A stretch of 64,000 nucleotides of DNA from JBMNUM01 sp050946275 (GCA_050946275.1 JBMNUM010000008.1:1-64000), one strand, 5' to 3'; shown: positions 49,897 to 59,531, counted from the first letter of the stretch. The notes: generated from the sequence alone by a model not told the origin. Made by a program: numbers and translations.

Positions 49897-50502
49897 CTAC
49901 TCGCCTCCCTGCTGGGCCAGGCGCTCGGCCTTACGCTGCCGCTCCACGCGGAGCAGCTCGTTGAGCAGGCGGAAGTCGCTCTCCATGAGCGCGCATTTCG
50001 ACTTGTCGTAGATGGCGGCCGCCGGATGGAACGTGGGCAGCACGTAGAATTTGCCGGCCGTGTACGCGCGGCCGCGCAGCGAGGTGATGCCGCGGTCGGT
50101 CTTGAGGATGAAACGCGTGGCGAAGTTGCCGAGCGTCACGATGACATCGGGGTCGATGGCGCGTACCTGCTCGCGGAGGAACGGGGCGCACGCCTCGATC
50201 TCGTCGACCTGCGGATCGCGGTTCGAGGGCGGGCGGCATTTCAGCACATTGGCGATGTAGATGTCGGGCCGGTTGATGCCGGCTAGCGCGAGGAGCTCGT
50301 TGAGGTACTTGCCCGCGGCCCCTATGAAGGGTTCCGCGCCGAGGTCCTCCTGCTTGCCCGGTGCCTCGCCGATGAACATGACCTCGGCCTCGGGATTGCC
50401 CACACCGAAGACGACCGAGTTGCGCGTCTCGCACAACGGGCACTTGCGGCAAGCCAACGCCTGCTCGCGCACCTCGTTCAACAGCTCGATATTCGACGCC
50501 AT
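49897..50502 (-). CDS. Uracil-DNA glycosylase, family 4/5 type
   Basis: 201 residues. Motif A GEAPGKQEDLGAEPFIGAAG and motif C FHPAAA are typical of the iron-sulfur UDG families. Cysteines in ACRKCPLC, KCRPPS and EACAPF are the probable cluster ligands. It removes uracil from deaminated DNA. ATG at 50502 (MASNIEL) is chosen because GGGAGAGGG precedes it; the frame upstream overlaps a perfect hairpin. Confidence 0.93.
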   Translation of the reverse strand: MASNIELLNEVREQALACRKCPLCETRNSVVFGVGNPEAEVMFIGEAPGKQEDLGAEPFIGAAGKYLNELLALAGINRPDIYIANVLKCRPPSNRDPQVDEIEACAPFLREQVRAIDPDVIVTLGNFATRFILKTDRGITSLRGRAYTAGKFYVLPTFHPAAAIYDKSKCALMESDFRLLNELLRVERQRKAERLAQQGGE

Positions 50503-50518
50503 GTCATTCCCTCTCCCA

Positions 50519-50582
50519 AAACCTGACAAACACGTCAGACGTGATTGTCATGACGAATACGTCTGACGTGTTTGTCAGGTTT
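50519..50582. terminator. 23-bp perfect hairpin between alr and udg
   Basis: 50519-50541 is the exact reverse complement of 50560-50582. The loop is 18 nt. Its right arm includes two bases of the alr stop codon. It should end or attenuate the alr transcript. Confidence 0.75.
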
Positions 50583-51789
50583 ACACGTAGACTCGCGGCA
50601 TGCGCATGCCGAAGCGGCACGCCAGCTCGTAGTTGATCGTCCCGAGCGCATCGGCCATGTCATCGAGGCGCGCGTTGAACTCGCCCTGGCTGCCGATGAC
50701 GATGACCTCCTGGCCCACCTCGGGCTCCTCGACGACTCCACCCCGCGAGGGGCGGCAGTCGATCTCGAACATGCACTGGTCCATGCAGATGTTGCCGACC
50801 TGCTGGTATGCGCGGCAGTTGTGGATCACCTTCATATGGCCCGAAAGCTGCCTCGACAGCCCGTCCGCATAACCGATGGGAATCGTGCAAATGCGCACGT
50901 TGCCCGGCGATTGATAGTGCAGTCCGTAGCTCACGCCCTCTCCCATCGGCACGTTGTTGACAGCCGTGATGCGCGCATGCACCGACATCGCGGGGCGCAG
51001 GTCCATCTTGCCGCGGAGATAGGGCGACGGAGCCAGGCCGTACATGCTGATGCCGAGACGCACCATATCGAAATGCGCCTCGCGGTAGCGCATGGCCGCC
51101 GCGGAGTTCGCGCAGTGCACGATGCCCGGGTTCTCGCCAGCGAACTTGATGAGCTCGAGCGCCTCGTTGAAGCGGCGCAGCTGCAGGCGGAAGGCGCGCT
51201 CGTCGGCCTCGTCGGCCGTCGCAAAGTGCGTGAACGTCCCCTGCAGCTTGATGCCGGAATGAAAGCTGATCATCCGCAGGAAGTCGGCGACCTCGTTGTA
51301 CCAGACCCCGATGCGGTTCATGCCGGTGTTGATGGCCAGATGGTAATCGGCCACCTTGCCACGGCGCGCAGCCTGCTCGCCGAGCTCCACCGCGAAGTCC
51401 ACGGTGTAGAGCGCGGGGATGAGATCGTGCTCGAGCACGGCGGGAATGGCGGAAATCGGCGGCTCCGAGAGGATGAGGATCGGGTCGGTGATGCCGGCCT
51501 CACGCAGCTCGATGCCCTCGTAGGCGGTCGCGACGGCCAGCCAGCTCGCGCCAGCGGTGAGCGCGATGCGCGCGCACTCCACGGCGCCGTGCCCGTACCC
51601 ATCCGCCTTGACGACGGCCAGCAGACGCACCCGCGGCCCGACGAGCTGCTTGAACTGGCGCACGTTGTGGTCGATGGCCTTTCTGTCTATCTCGACCCAC
51701 GACCAGCGAAGGTCGCGCGGGTCATCGGATACCGGCTCGGGTTCCGGCTTGGCCTTGTTGTTGGTATAGACGAACGGCTCCCACGTCAT
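50581..51789 (-). CDS. alr: Alanine racemase
   Basis: 402 residues. PLP Lys in VVKADGYGHGAVECA, NTGMNRIG, the C-terminal catalytic Tyr in GVSYGLHYQS and the NICMDQCMFEI motif. Makes D-alanine for peptidoglycan. There is an extra N-terminal stretch of about 25 residues before the barrel. The ATG overlaps the acpS stop. Confidence 0.97.
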   Translation of the reverse strand: MTWEPFVYTNNKAKPEPEPVSDDPRDLRWSWVEIDRKAIDHNVRQFKQLVGPRVRLLAVVKADGYGHGAVECARIALTAGASWLAVATAYEGIELREAGITDPILILSEPPISAIPAVLEHDLIPALYTVDFAVELGEQAARRGKVADYHLAINTGMNRIGVWYNEVADFLRMISFHSGIKLQGTFTHFATADEADERAFRLQLRRFNEALELIKFAGENPGIVHCANSAAAMRYREAHFDMVRLGISMYGLAPSPYLRGKMDLRPAMSVHARITAVNNVPMGEGVSYGLHYQSPGNVRICTIPIGYADGLSRQLSGHMKVIHNCRAYQQVGNICMDQCMFEIDCRPSRGGVVEEPEVGQEVIVIGSQGEFNARLDDMADALGTINYELACRFGMRMPRVYV

Positions 51790-52493
51790 TGAATCTCATC
51801 TTCTTCCGGTTTATCCTCCACAGCGCCCGCTTCCTGCGACCCTGCGCGAGCCGTGCTCTCGATCTCGGTGAGCTTCGCGTCGATGTCCTCGAGCATCGCT
51901 CGCATGCTCTTGAACTGCTGGTCGAGGGCAATCTGCGCCTCGTCGGCACGCTTCTGCTCGGGAATGTCCTCCTTGCGCGCGGCGACCGCCGAGGCGACGC
52001 CCGTCGTGTGCGTATACGAAAGAGACAGATGCACCTCGTGGATGCCCTGCTCCTCCGCTACGCGCGCTGCGTTGCCGGCGAGAATCGCAAGCGGGCGGCC
52101 GTAGCGATTGTGCCCGACCTGCACATCGTTGATGCCCATGCCGCGGAACCCCGTGCCAAGGGCCTTCAGGACCGCCTCCTTGGCGGCGAAGAAAAGCGCG
52201 TAATGCACGGCGGGATTGTGCTTGCTCTCGCAATAGGCACGCTCTTCCTCGGTGAAGACGCGCTGCTTGAAACTGGGAGTGCGCTCGAGAATGTCCTCCA
52301 TGCGGGAGATCTCGACGATGTCGACGCCCAGGCCGACGAGCGACATGCCCGCGGGCAGCGGCTCGGCAGGAGCCGAAGGACCGTCCTCCTGCTCGTCGCC
52401 TTGAGTCACATCCGGACCGTCCGCTTTTGACTCGTCGTTGGTGAAACTTCCCTCGACGCCCGTCAGAAGATCGATTTCCTGCTCGACGGTCAT
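51786..52493 (-). CDS. acpS: Holo-[acyl-carrier-protein] synthase with N- and C-terminal extensions
   Basis: 235 residues, about twice the usual AcpS. The core (about 51-170) has GLGVDIVEISRM and FFAAKEAVLKALGTG, the Mg/CoA site and lysine, and LSLSYTHTTGVASAVA. It moves phosphopantetheine to ACP. The first 50 residues are acidic and probably disordered. The last 65 form a coiled coil (DEAQIALDQQFKSMRAMLED). ATG with GAGCGGAGA is used; the internal Met50 has no Shine-Dalgarno. Confidence 0.93.
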   Translation of the reverse strand: MTVEQEIDLLTGVEGSFTNDESKADGPDVTQGDEQEDGPSAPAEPLPAGMSLVGLGVDIVEISRMEDILERTPSFKQRVFTEEERAYCESKHNPAVHYALFFAAKEAVLKALGTGFRGMGINDVQVGHNRYGRPLAILAGNAARVAEEQGIHEVHLSLSYTHTTGVASAVAARKEDIPEQKRADEAQIALDQQFKSMRAMLEDIDAKLTEIESTARAGSQEAGAVEDKPEEDEIQ

Positions 52494-52525
52494 GTTCTCC
52501 GCTCTCTCTTGTGCCACGGCAGACC

Positions 52526-54355
52526 TCACTCGACCGTCACGGACTTGGCGAGATTGCGCGGATGGTCGATGTCGCGACCCTTGCGCACCGCCACCTCACG
52601 CGCCAGCAGCTGCAGCGAGACGCTCGCCGTCAGCGGCGAGAAGTAGTCCGGCACGGGAGGCACGTACATGACGAAATCCGTGTGCTTCTTGATCTCGGTG
52701 TCGCCCTCGGTGGCGACGGCGATGATCTTCGCACCGCGCGACTTGCACTCGACGATGTTGCTGATGACCTTCTTGTACACCGGGCTCTGCGTGGCCATGG
52801 CGACGACCGGCACGTTCTCGTCGATCAACGCGATGGGCCCGTGCTTGATCTCGCCCGCCGCATACGCCTCGGCGTGGATGTAGCTGATCTCCTTGATCTT
52901 GAGCGCGCCCTCCTTGCAGGTGACGTCACCGAAGCCGCGGCCGATGTACATCATCGAATGTGCGCTGAGGCACACCTTCGCACAGCGGCGGATGTCGTTC
53001 GTCTGGTGCAGGATCCACTCGATATGCGAGGGGATCTCCTCCATCTCGTGGTAAATCGAGAGAATCTCGTCCTGCGGCAGGGTCTGACGCTCCTGCGCGA
53101 GATAGAGCGCGACGAGAGCGAGCAGCGCGTTTTGCGCGGTGAAGGACTTCGTGGCCGCGACGGAGATCTCGCGATTGGCCTTGATGTAGAGGACGGCGTC
53201 GCTCTCGCGCGTGGCACGCGAGCCGACGACGTTGGTGAGGGCGATGGCCTTGGCGCCCTTGGCGCGCGAGATCTTGATCGCCTCGATCGTATCGGCCGTC
53301 TCGCCGGATTGCGTGATGGCGATCACGAGGGTCTTCGGCGTGACGACGGGGTCGCGGTAGCGGAACTCCGACGCGACCTCGACGTTGACGGGAATGCGCG
53401 TCCAACGCTCGATGAGCTCGCGGGCGATGAGGCCGGCGTGATAGCTCGTGCCGCACGCGACGATGGTGATCGTCTCGGCAGCAGCGACATCGGCGGCTAT
53501 TTCATCGAGCTCCGGGAACTGCAGGCGCCCGTCGACGACACGGTCGGCGATCGTGTCGGAGATGACGCGCGGCTGCTCGTTGATCTCCTTGAGCATGAAA
53601 TCGGGGAAGCCGGCGCGACCGGCGGCCTCGGCGTCCCAATCGATATGGACCGGGACGGGAACGATCGGCTTGCCCTCGGCATCCATGAAGTCGATGCCAC
53701 CGTTGGCATGCAGCACGGCGATGTTGTCATCGTCGAGGTAGACGACGTCGCGCGTGTGCTCGATGACGGCAAGCGTGTCGGAGGCGACGAACGCGCCCTT
53801 GAGCGAGCTGGCGACGACGATGGGCGAGTCCTTGCGCGTGACCATGATGATGCCCGGATGATCGGCGTGCACGGCCGCGATGCCGTAGGCGCCCTCGAGG
53901 CGGGCGATCGTCTTGACCATGGCGGCGGTGAAATCGCCCTCGTAGTACTCCTCGATGAGGTGCGCGATGACCTCGGTGTCCGTGTCGGACTTGAACTCGT
54001 GCCCGCCGGCGATGAGCTCGTCGCGCAGGGACGTGTAGTTCTCGATGATGCCGTTGTGCACGACGGCGATACGGCCGGTGCAATCGGTGTGGGGATGGGC
54101 GTTGCGCTCGTTCGCGACACCATGCGTCGCCCAGCGCGTGTGGCCGATGCCGCAGGTGCCTGCGACCTCGTCGCCCATGACGGCTTCCTTCAGCGAGGCA
54201 ACCTTGCCGACGCGGCAGACGACGTCGAGGTCGCCCCCCGCATTCTGCACGGCGATGCCCGCCGAGTCATAGCCGCGATACTCAAGACTGAACAGCCCGT
54301 CGAGCAGGAAGTCCTTGCAGTCGACGGCGCCGGTGAATCCAACGATTCCGCACAT
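52526..54355 (-). CDS. glmS: Glucosamine-fructose-6-phosphate aminotransferase (isomerizing)
   Basis: 609 residues. The amidotransferase starts with the nucleophile Cys (MCGIVGFTGA) and has GHTRWATHG and NGIIENY. Two SIS domains follow (ACGTSYHAGL, ITQSGETADT) and the end KSVTVE is diagnostic. It supplies glucosamine-6-phosphate for the wall. AGGAG precedes the ATG. No glmS ribozyme is visible upstream. Confidence 0.97.
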   Translation of the reverse strand: MCGIVGFTGAVDCKDFLLDGLFSLEYRGYDSAGIAVQNAGGDLDVVCRVGKVASLKEAVMGDEVAGTCGIGHTRWATHGVANERNAHPHTDCTGRIAVVHNGIIENYTSLRDELIAGGHEFKSDTDTEVIAHLIEEYYEGDFTAAMVKTIARLEGAYGIAAVHADHPGIIMVTRKDSPIVVASSLKGAFVASDTLAVIEHTRDVVYLDDDNIAVLHANGGIDFMDAEGKPIVPVPVHIDWDAEAAGRAGFPDFMLKEINEQPRVISDTIADRVVDGRLQFPELDEIAADVAAAETITIVACGTSYHAGLIARELIERWTRIPVNVEVASEFRYRDPVVTPKTLVIAITQSGETADTIEAIKISRAKGAKAIALTNVVGSRATRESDAVLYIKANREISVAATKSFTAQNALLALVALYLAQERQTLPQDEILSIYHEMEEIPSHIEWILHQTNDIRRCAKVCLSAHSMMYIGRGFGDVTCKEGALKIKEISYIHAEAYAAGEIKHGPIALIDENVPVVAMATQSPVYKKVISNIVECKSRGAKIIAVATEGDTEIKKHTDFVMYVPPVPDYFSPLTASVSLQLLAREVAVRKGRDIDHPRNLAKSVTVE

Positions 54356-54387
54356 AAACGCTCCTAGCGTCGGGAAAGTCACTAGAC

Positions 54388-54393
54388 AGTATA
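54388..54393 (-). promoter_or_regulatory. glmS -10 element
   Basis: TATACT on the minus strand, 33 nt before the glmS ATG. A convincing -35 is not seen. Confidence 0.35.
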
Positions 54394-54440
54394 CCGCGGC
54401 TATATGGAGGGTTTACGCGCAAGTCAGGGGAAGGAGGCGC

Positions 54441-54471
54441 GGGACACTTTTGACCCGGACAGAATCGTCCC
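54441..54471. repeat. 31-nt GGGAC...GTCCC element upstream of cutA
   Basis: GGGACA ... CGTCCC, 31 nt, followed by ACTT. The same ends, length and ACTT flank recur at 54890-54920, so the pair brackets cutA. Confidence 0.55.
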
Positions 54472-54534
54472 ACTTAGCCCAGCTTGCCGTCACCTACCGT
54501 AGAATGGTTTCACCCGAATGATTGGAGGCCGGCG

Positions 54535-54855
54535 ATGGCGCGGTACTGCATGGTTATGACGACATTCGAGACGCGCGAACAGGCGCAGCCGGTGGCTGAA
54601 GGCGCTGTCAAGGCGGGCCTCGCAGCGTGCGTGCAGCAGATGGAGATCGCGAGCACCTACATCTGGAAAGGCAATATGTCGACCGACCCAGAGATGCTCG
54701 CCGTCTTCAAGACGCGCGACGATCTCTACGACGAGCTAGCGGAGTTCATCGGCGCGAACCATCCCTACGAGGTGCCCGAGATCATCAAGGTCCCGGTCGA
54801 GGACGGCAGCGCAAGCTACCTCTCGTGGATCGACGAGATGACGAAAGGCGAATGA
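54535..54855 (+). CDS. cutA: Divalent cation tolerance protein CutA
   Basis: 106 residues, typical CutA1 trimer-forming length. Features include AACVQQMEIASTYIWKG, LAVFKTRDDLYDELAEFI, NHPYEVPEIIKVPVEDG and SYLSWIDE. The role is loosely linked to metal tolerance; the molecular function is uncertain across the family. GGAGG precedes the ATG. Confidence 0.94.
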   Translation: MARYCMVMTTFETREQAQPVAEGAVKAGLAACVQQMEIASTYIWKGNMSTDPEMLAVFKTRDDLYDELAEFIGANHPYEVPEIIKVPVEDGSASYLSWIDEMTKGE

Positions 54856-54889
54856 GCCGATGAGAGATGTTGGAGCCCTTCCCAAAAAC

Positions 54890-54920
54890 GGGACAAAAGG
54901 AGCCAGCACCCATTCGTCCC
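54890..54920. repeat. 31-nt GGGAC...GTCCC element downstream of cutA
   Basis: Matches the copy before cutA in length, ends and the following ACTT. Inner pairing is weak. Confidence 0.5.
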
Positions 54921-54969
54921 ACTTGCTGGATACCGTATAGTTTTTGGAGTCGACGATTAAGAGGAGGTC

Positions 54970-56112
54970 ATGATGCCGCAGTTCCCTAACAGCGAGATGC
55001 TCGAGATGCTGAAATCCGCCGCCCGGCACGAGAGGCCGCGCCGCAAGCTCGAGAACCTCCTCGCGCTCATGGACGATGATGAGCTGTACAGCCTGGCAAT
55101 CGACTTCGGTATCGAAACCCCCGATTTGCTTGGCACCGAAACGCTCATCAAGGAGATAGCCGCGCAGGTGAAGCAACCCGAAGTGTTGGCCTCGTTCGCC
55201 GAGTCGGTCCACGGGCGCGATATCGACAAGCTGCTCGACATCGTTGACAGGGACGGCAGCCTCATCGTTCCAGAGGCGCAGGCGACCTTCGACACGATGA
55301 TGGTTCCATCCGAGCCGATCGTGTATCTGTTCTACGAGCCCGGCGGGTTCACATACGTTATCCCCGACGAGCTCGTCGAGCCCCTCGGCAAGCTCGATTG
55401 GGAGGGTCTGCGCGCGAAGGCACAGCAGCTTCTCGGCATCCGCACGCTCGCTGCCGCCGCTGTCGAGCTGAGGGGCATCGTTCCCATGGAGGATTTCATC
55501 GGCGATTGCCGCGCGCGCTACCCCGAGCTTGGCGACGAAGAGATTGTCACCCAGACTCTGCACGGCGCATTTTTGGCTCCGTTGCATGTCATCCTGTTCG
55601 TGGACGACGACATCTTCATGCTCGACCCCGATCTGGCCAACGCATACATGTCGAGCGCCGGGGATGGCGCGTCGTTCGTTCCCGATAGCCCCTTCCTGCA
55701 GGGGCCGCTCGACTCGATTCTGACCTCTATGCTCGACGACCAAAGTGGCATGCCGCCGCGCCCCATCCCCGATGAGATGCTGGACCAGCCCGTCGCCGCG
55801 TTCTGGCGCGAGTCTCTTCCCGAGGCCGTCGAGATGAGGAACTGGCTCGAAACGAATGCTCCCGAGGGGCAGGACGCCCAGCAGTTCGCGAGCTTCGCGC
55901 TCAGGGACTTCGTCGACGAGGTGAAATGGGGAGACGTGGGCCAAGAGACAGTCGCCCGATACAGCAAGATGCTCGAGGATGCGGGACTCAAGCTAGACAG
56001 CGCGAAAACCGTCGACTTCCTCGCCGTACTGCAGACCTTCTTGAACAACCAGCCCATCTGGCCCTGTAACGGCTGGACCCCCACCGAGCGCGCCCAGATG
56101 AACCAGCCTTAA
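54970..56112 (+). CDS. Conserved hypothetical protein
   Basis: I do not recognise this 380-residue protein. It is soluble, acidic and mostly helical, with no signal, membrane segment or cysteine cluster. The N-terminal part (LKSAARHERPRRKLENLLAL) resembles a helical adaptor. The middle has FYEPGGFTYVIPDELVEPL, a pattern seen in proteins that carry SEC-C-type regions, but no SEC-C cysteines are here. GAGGAGG precedes the ATG. A strong terminator follows. Confidence 0.7.
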   Translation: MMPQFPNSEMLEMLKSAARHERPRRKLENLLALMDDDELYSLAIDFGIETPDLLGTETLIKEIAAQVKQPEVLASFAESVHGRDIDKLLDIVDRDGSLIVPEAQATFDTMMVPSEPIVYLFYEPGGFTYVIPDELVEPLGKLDWEGLRAKAQQLLGIRTLAAAAVELRGIVPMEDFIGDCRARYPELGDEEIVTQTLHGAFLAPLHVILFVDDDIFMLDPDLANAYMSSAGDGASFVPDSPFLQGPLDSILTSMLDDQSGMPPRPIPDEMLDQPVAAFWRESLPEAVEMRNWLETNAPEGQDAQQFASFALRDFVDEVKWGDVGQETVARYSKMLEDAGLKLDSAKTVDFLAVLQTFLNNQPIWPCNGWTPTERAQMNQP

Positions 56113-56134
56113 CCTGATTGCATTTGATTCATGA

Positions 56135-56165
56135 AAAAGCGGGCCCGTCTTTTGACGGGCCCGCT
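56135..56165. terminator. Bidirectional terminator
   Basis: AGCGGGCCCGTC and GACGGGCCCGCT with loop TTTT, between two convergent genes, with A-run left and TT right. Confidence 0.9.
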
Positions 56166-56191
56166 TGCTACAGCCGTTCTGTCGCTTGCGC

Positions 56192-57211
56192 TTATGCCGC
56201 CTGGTTGGCCTCGACCTTGTCGGGCACGACCTCCATCGCGCTCTCGAGACCGTCGTTCATCTCGTCCGTCAGATCCTCGTAGCCGCTGAAGCTCGGGAAC
56301 TTCACGTCCTTGCCGGAGTTGATCTCGTACGTCGGAACGTCGAGGTTGAGCACGAAGTGCATCTTGGTCTGCTCGCTCGACGCGCCGGCTGCCTCGCCGG
56401 TGAGCGCACCGAGGTCAATGTCGGTGTCCATCGAGATGTTCATCGCCGTGATCTGGTTGTCGGCGTTGACCTTGCAGGTCATGTACATGTCGCCGTTCGA
56501 GAGAGCCTTCTTGAGCATGTCGATGCTCTGGAGCGATTCGGCCAAGCTGGTGTCGCCGGACTCGGCCTGCTTGGCGGCAACATCGTCGATCATCTTGAAC
56601 AGGTCGAGTGTGAGGTTGATCGTGCCGTCGCCGACGGAGCCGTCCTTGACGTACTTCTCGATCGGGAACTGCTCCGCGAGCGCTGCGATATCGTTCGACG
56701 AGCCTTCGGACGAGGCCATCATCTCGTCGACCGAGTCAAGGATCTGCTGCTTCATCTCGGGCGTGACCTCGAAGCTCACCTTGGTCGGATCCGTATCGGG
56801 TGCCACCAGATCCATGTACATCTTGCCGTCCGTTGCATAGATGCCGACACCGAGGTCCGTGCTCTCGCCCATCGCGTTCATCTCCAGATCGAGCTCGACG
56901 AGCATGTCGATCTTGTCGATGGCGTCAACGACGGCCTTCGCGTCGTTGGTGTTCAGCGTGATGCCGTCGGGGAGCTTGTACTGCACCTTCATCGTGCCGT
57001 CGATGTTGAGCAGGTCCGTGCCCGACATGTCAGCCTTAGCCGTGAGCGTGGCGTCGAAGTTCATATCCTGCGCGTTCTGGGCGTTGTTGGCCACCGCCTC
57101 CTTGTAGGCGTCGATCGCCTGCTGCTTGCTTCCTCCGCCGCAGCCGACCAGCGCGACCATCGCCAACACGGCGACGAGCGAGACGAGCACGGCGAGTGTA
57201 ATCTTCTTCAT
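56192..57211 (-). CDS. Lipoprotein, DUF6612/LppX-like
   Basis: 339 residues. Lipobox VALVGC after a hydrophobic signal. The mature part alternates beta segments (ATLTAKADMSGTDLLNIDGT, LNTNDAKAVVDAIDK) in the manner of lipid-binding mycobacterial LppX/LprG-like proteins. That resemblance is by pattern and tentative. GGAGGT precedes the ATG. Confidence 0.75.
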   Translation of the reverse strand: MKKITLAVLVSLVAVLAMVALVGCGGGSKQQAIDAYKEAVANNAQNAQDMNFDATLTAKADMSGTDLLNIDGTMKVQYKLPDGITLNTNDAKAVVDAIDKIDMLVELDLEMNAMGESTDLGVGIYATDGKMYMDLVAPDTDPTKVSFEVTPEMKQQILDSVDEMMASSEGSSNDIAALAEQFPIEKYVKDGSVGDGTINLTLDLFKMIDDVAAKQAESGDTSLAESLQSIDMLKKALSNGDMYMTCKVNADNQITAMNISMDTDIDLGALTGEAAGASSEQTKMHFVLNLDVPTYEINSGKDVKFPSFSGYEDLTDEMNDGLESAMEVVPDKVEANQAA

Positions 57212-57368
57212 GTCATTACCTCCGTTACTTCCCTTGTCCACGCTTCCATTCGTTGGGAACCATACTACCACGCAGGCTGCGGCGCGCCTCAAACACACGA
57301 GAACACCATCTGTGGACCTGGCGCGTTACAATCTTGATGTTGATTTGCCATATGAGAAACGAGGCGAC

Positions 57369-59531
57369 ATGCCCGATCAGATGACGCTTTTCCCCGAGGA
57401 CGAGCCCGCCAACGAGAGCTCCTCCCCCGCTGCGACGGCCGACGCCGCCGAGGATGCAGCACGTATCGTGCGGCTGCGGGCCGAGATCACGCTCCACCAG
57501 CGCCTGTACTACGAGGAGGACGAGCCCTCCATCAGCGATGGCGCATACGACTCGCTCATGCGCGAGCTGCAGCGCCTCGAGGAGAAGCACCCCGAGCTCG
57601 TCACGTCCGACTCGCCCACGCAGATCGTCGGCGGGCATGCGACGCAGCGGTTCGCTCCCGTCACGCACGACCAGCGCATCTACTCGCTCGACAACGCGAT
57701 GGATCTCGAGGAACTCGACGCATGGATTGAGCGCGTCGTCGACGCACTCGGGCACACTCCGCGCTTCGTGTGCGAGCTCAAGATCGACGGGTCATCCATC
57801 GCCCTCACCTACAGCGCCGGCGTGCTGACGCAGGCCGCAACGCGCGGCGACGGCACCACGGGCGAGGACATCACCGCCAACGCCATGACCGTGGCCGACA
57901 TCCCGCGCATGCTCGCCGACGATGCGGCCGCACGGCTCGCCCCCGATGCCCCCGTGGAGTTCCGCGGCGAGGTGTTCATGCCCAAGGAGCGCTTCGAGAA
58001 GCTCAACGAGCAGATCGTCGAGGACTACACGCTCAGCCACGGCGACGACGTCTCCAAGGCCAAGGTCTTCGCGAACCCCCGCAACGCCGCCGCCGGCAGC
58101 ATCCGCCAGAAGGATCCCGCCATCACGCGCCACCGCGGGCTCGAGACCTTCATCTACGCGGTTGCCCGCACGGAGCAGATTCCGGCAACCGGCCAGTGGG
58201 AGCTGCTCGAGTTCCTGCGTAGCTGCGGCTTCAACGTGAATCCCAACGTGCGCCTGTGCGAGACGGCCGAGCAGGTGAGGGCGTTCTGCCTCGAGGCCAT
58301 CGAGCGCCGCAACGCGCTGCCGTATGAGATCGACGGCGTCGTCGTGAAGGTCGACTCCTTCGCCGAGCAGGCCGAGCTCGGCTTCACGACGCGCGCCCCG
58401 CGCTGGGCCATCGCGTTCAAGTTCCCGCCCGAGGAGGTCACGACCATCCTGCAGGACATCGTGATCCAGGTCGGGCGCACCGGCGTGCTCACACCCGTGG
58501 CTGAGTTCATCCCCGTGCGCGTGTCGGGCTCCGTCGTCGCGCGCGCCACGCTCCACAACATCGACGAGGTTCGCCGGCGCAACGTTCGCGTGGGCGACAC
58601 GATTATCATCCGCAAGGCGGGCGATGTGATTCCCGAGGTGGTCGGGCCCGTGCTCGACCTGCGTCCGGTCGATGCGGTGCCGTTCGGCATGCCGGACACG
58701 TGCCCTGCGTGCGGTTCTCCGGTCTATGCCGACGAGGATGGTCCCGCCGTTCGATGCGTCTCGGCCGATTGCCCGGCGCAGCTTCAGGCACGTCTCGAGC
58801 ATTGGGCGAGCCGTGGCGCCATGGATATCGACGGCCTGGGCTCCGAGGTCATCGGCAAGCTGCTGGAAAGCGGCCTCGTCTCCAACGTGGCGGACTACTA
58901 CTCGCTCGATGAGGACGATCTCGCATCGCTGGACATGGGGCGGGTGAACAAGGACGGCGAGCCCATCAGGCTGGGCCGGACCGTGGCCGCGAAGATCCAT
59001 GCGCAGATCGAGGAGTCAAAGGAGCGGGGGCTTGCCCGCGTGCTCTTCGGCATCTCGATCCGCAACGTCGGCAAGACCGTCGCCGAGACGCTCGTGAAGC
59101 GCTATCCGACTATCGACGCGCTGGCCGGGGCGACCGAGGAGGAGCTGGCCGAGATCGACGGCATCGGCCCCGTCATCGCCGACAGCATCGTGAAGTTCCT
59201 GAGCCTCGAGGCGAATCGAGCCCTCATCGCCGACCTGCGAGAGGCGGGCGTCGTGCTCGAAGCCGAGCAGACCGAGGCGCTGCCGCAAACGCTCGCGGGC
59301 CTGACGTTCGTGCTGACCGGCTCGCTCGACGGCATCGTGCGCAGCGAGGCGGAGGCACGACTGAAGGAATTCGGCGCGAAGGCCTCGGGCTCCGTCTCGA
59401 AGAAGACGAGCTACGTCGTCGCCGGCGAGAACGCGGGCTCGAAGCTCACGAAGGCACGAGAGCTCGGCATCCCCGTCCTCGACCAAGCAGCCCTCGAGCG
59501 CATCCTCGAAACCGGCATCGTGGAAGAATAG
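57369..59531 (+). CDS. ligA: NAD-dependent DNA ligase
   Basis: 720 residues. The order is Ia domain, adenylation domain with active Lys138 (CELKIDGSS), OB-fold, zinc finger (CPACGSPVYADEDGP...CVSADC), helix-hairpin-helix repeats (ELAEIDGIGPVIADSI) and a BRCT domain (TLAGLTFVLTGSL). ATG at 57369 is used; the frame upstream passes through a lipoprotein promoter. A poor GAGG precedes it. Essential for replication. Confidence 0.97.
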   Translation: MPDQMTLFPEDEPANESSSPAATADAAEDAARIVRLRAEITLHQRLYYEEDEPSISDGAYDSLMRELQRLEEKHPELVTSDSPTQIVGGHATQRFAPVTHDQRIYSLDNAMDLEELDAWIERVVDALGHTPRFVCELKIDGSSIALTYSAGVLTQAATRGDGTTGEDITANAMTVADIPRMLADDAAARLAPDAPVEFRGEVFMPKERFEKLNEQIVEDYTLSHGDDVSKAKVFANPRNAAAGSIRQKDPAITRHRGLETFIYAVARTEQIPATGQWELLEFLRSCGFNVNPNVRLCETAEQVRAFCLEAIERRNALPYEIDGVVVKVDSFAEQAELGFTTRAPRWAIAFKFPPEEVTTILQDIVIQVGRTGVLTPVAEFIPVRVSGSVVARATLHNIDEVRRRNVRVGDTIIIRKAGDVIPEVVGPVLDLRPVDAVPFGMPDTCPACGSPVYADEDGPAVRCVSADCPAQLQARLEHWASRGAMDIDGLGSEVIGKLLESGLVSNVADYYSLDEDDLASLDMGRVNKDGEPIRLGRTVAAKIHAQIEESKERGLARVLFGISIRNVGKTVAETLVKRYPTIDALAGATEEELAEIDGIGPVIADSIVKFLSLEANRALIADLREAGVVLEAEQTEALPQTLAGLTFVLTGSLDGIVRSEAEARLKEFGAKASGSVSKKTSYVVAGENAGSKLTKARELGIPVLDQAALERILETGIVEE

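Noticed and set aside
52494..54534. glmS ribozyme upstream of glmS
   Set aside because: The glmS leader is only about 35-180 nt and has no sequence like the ribozyme core.
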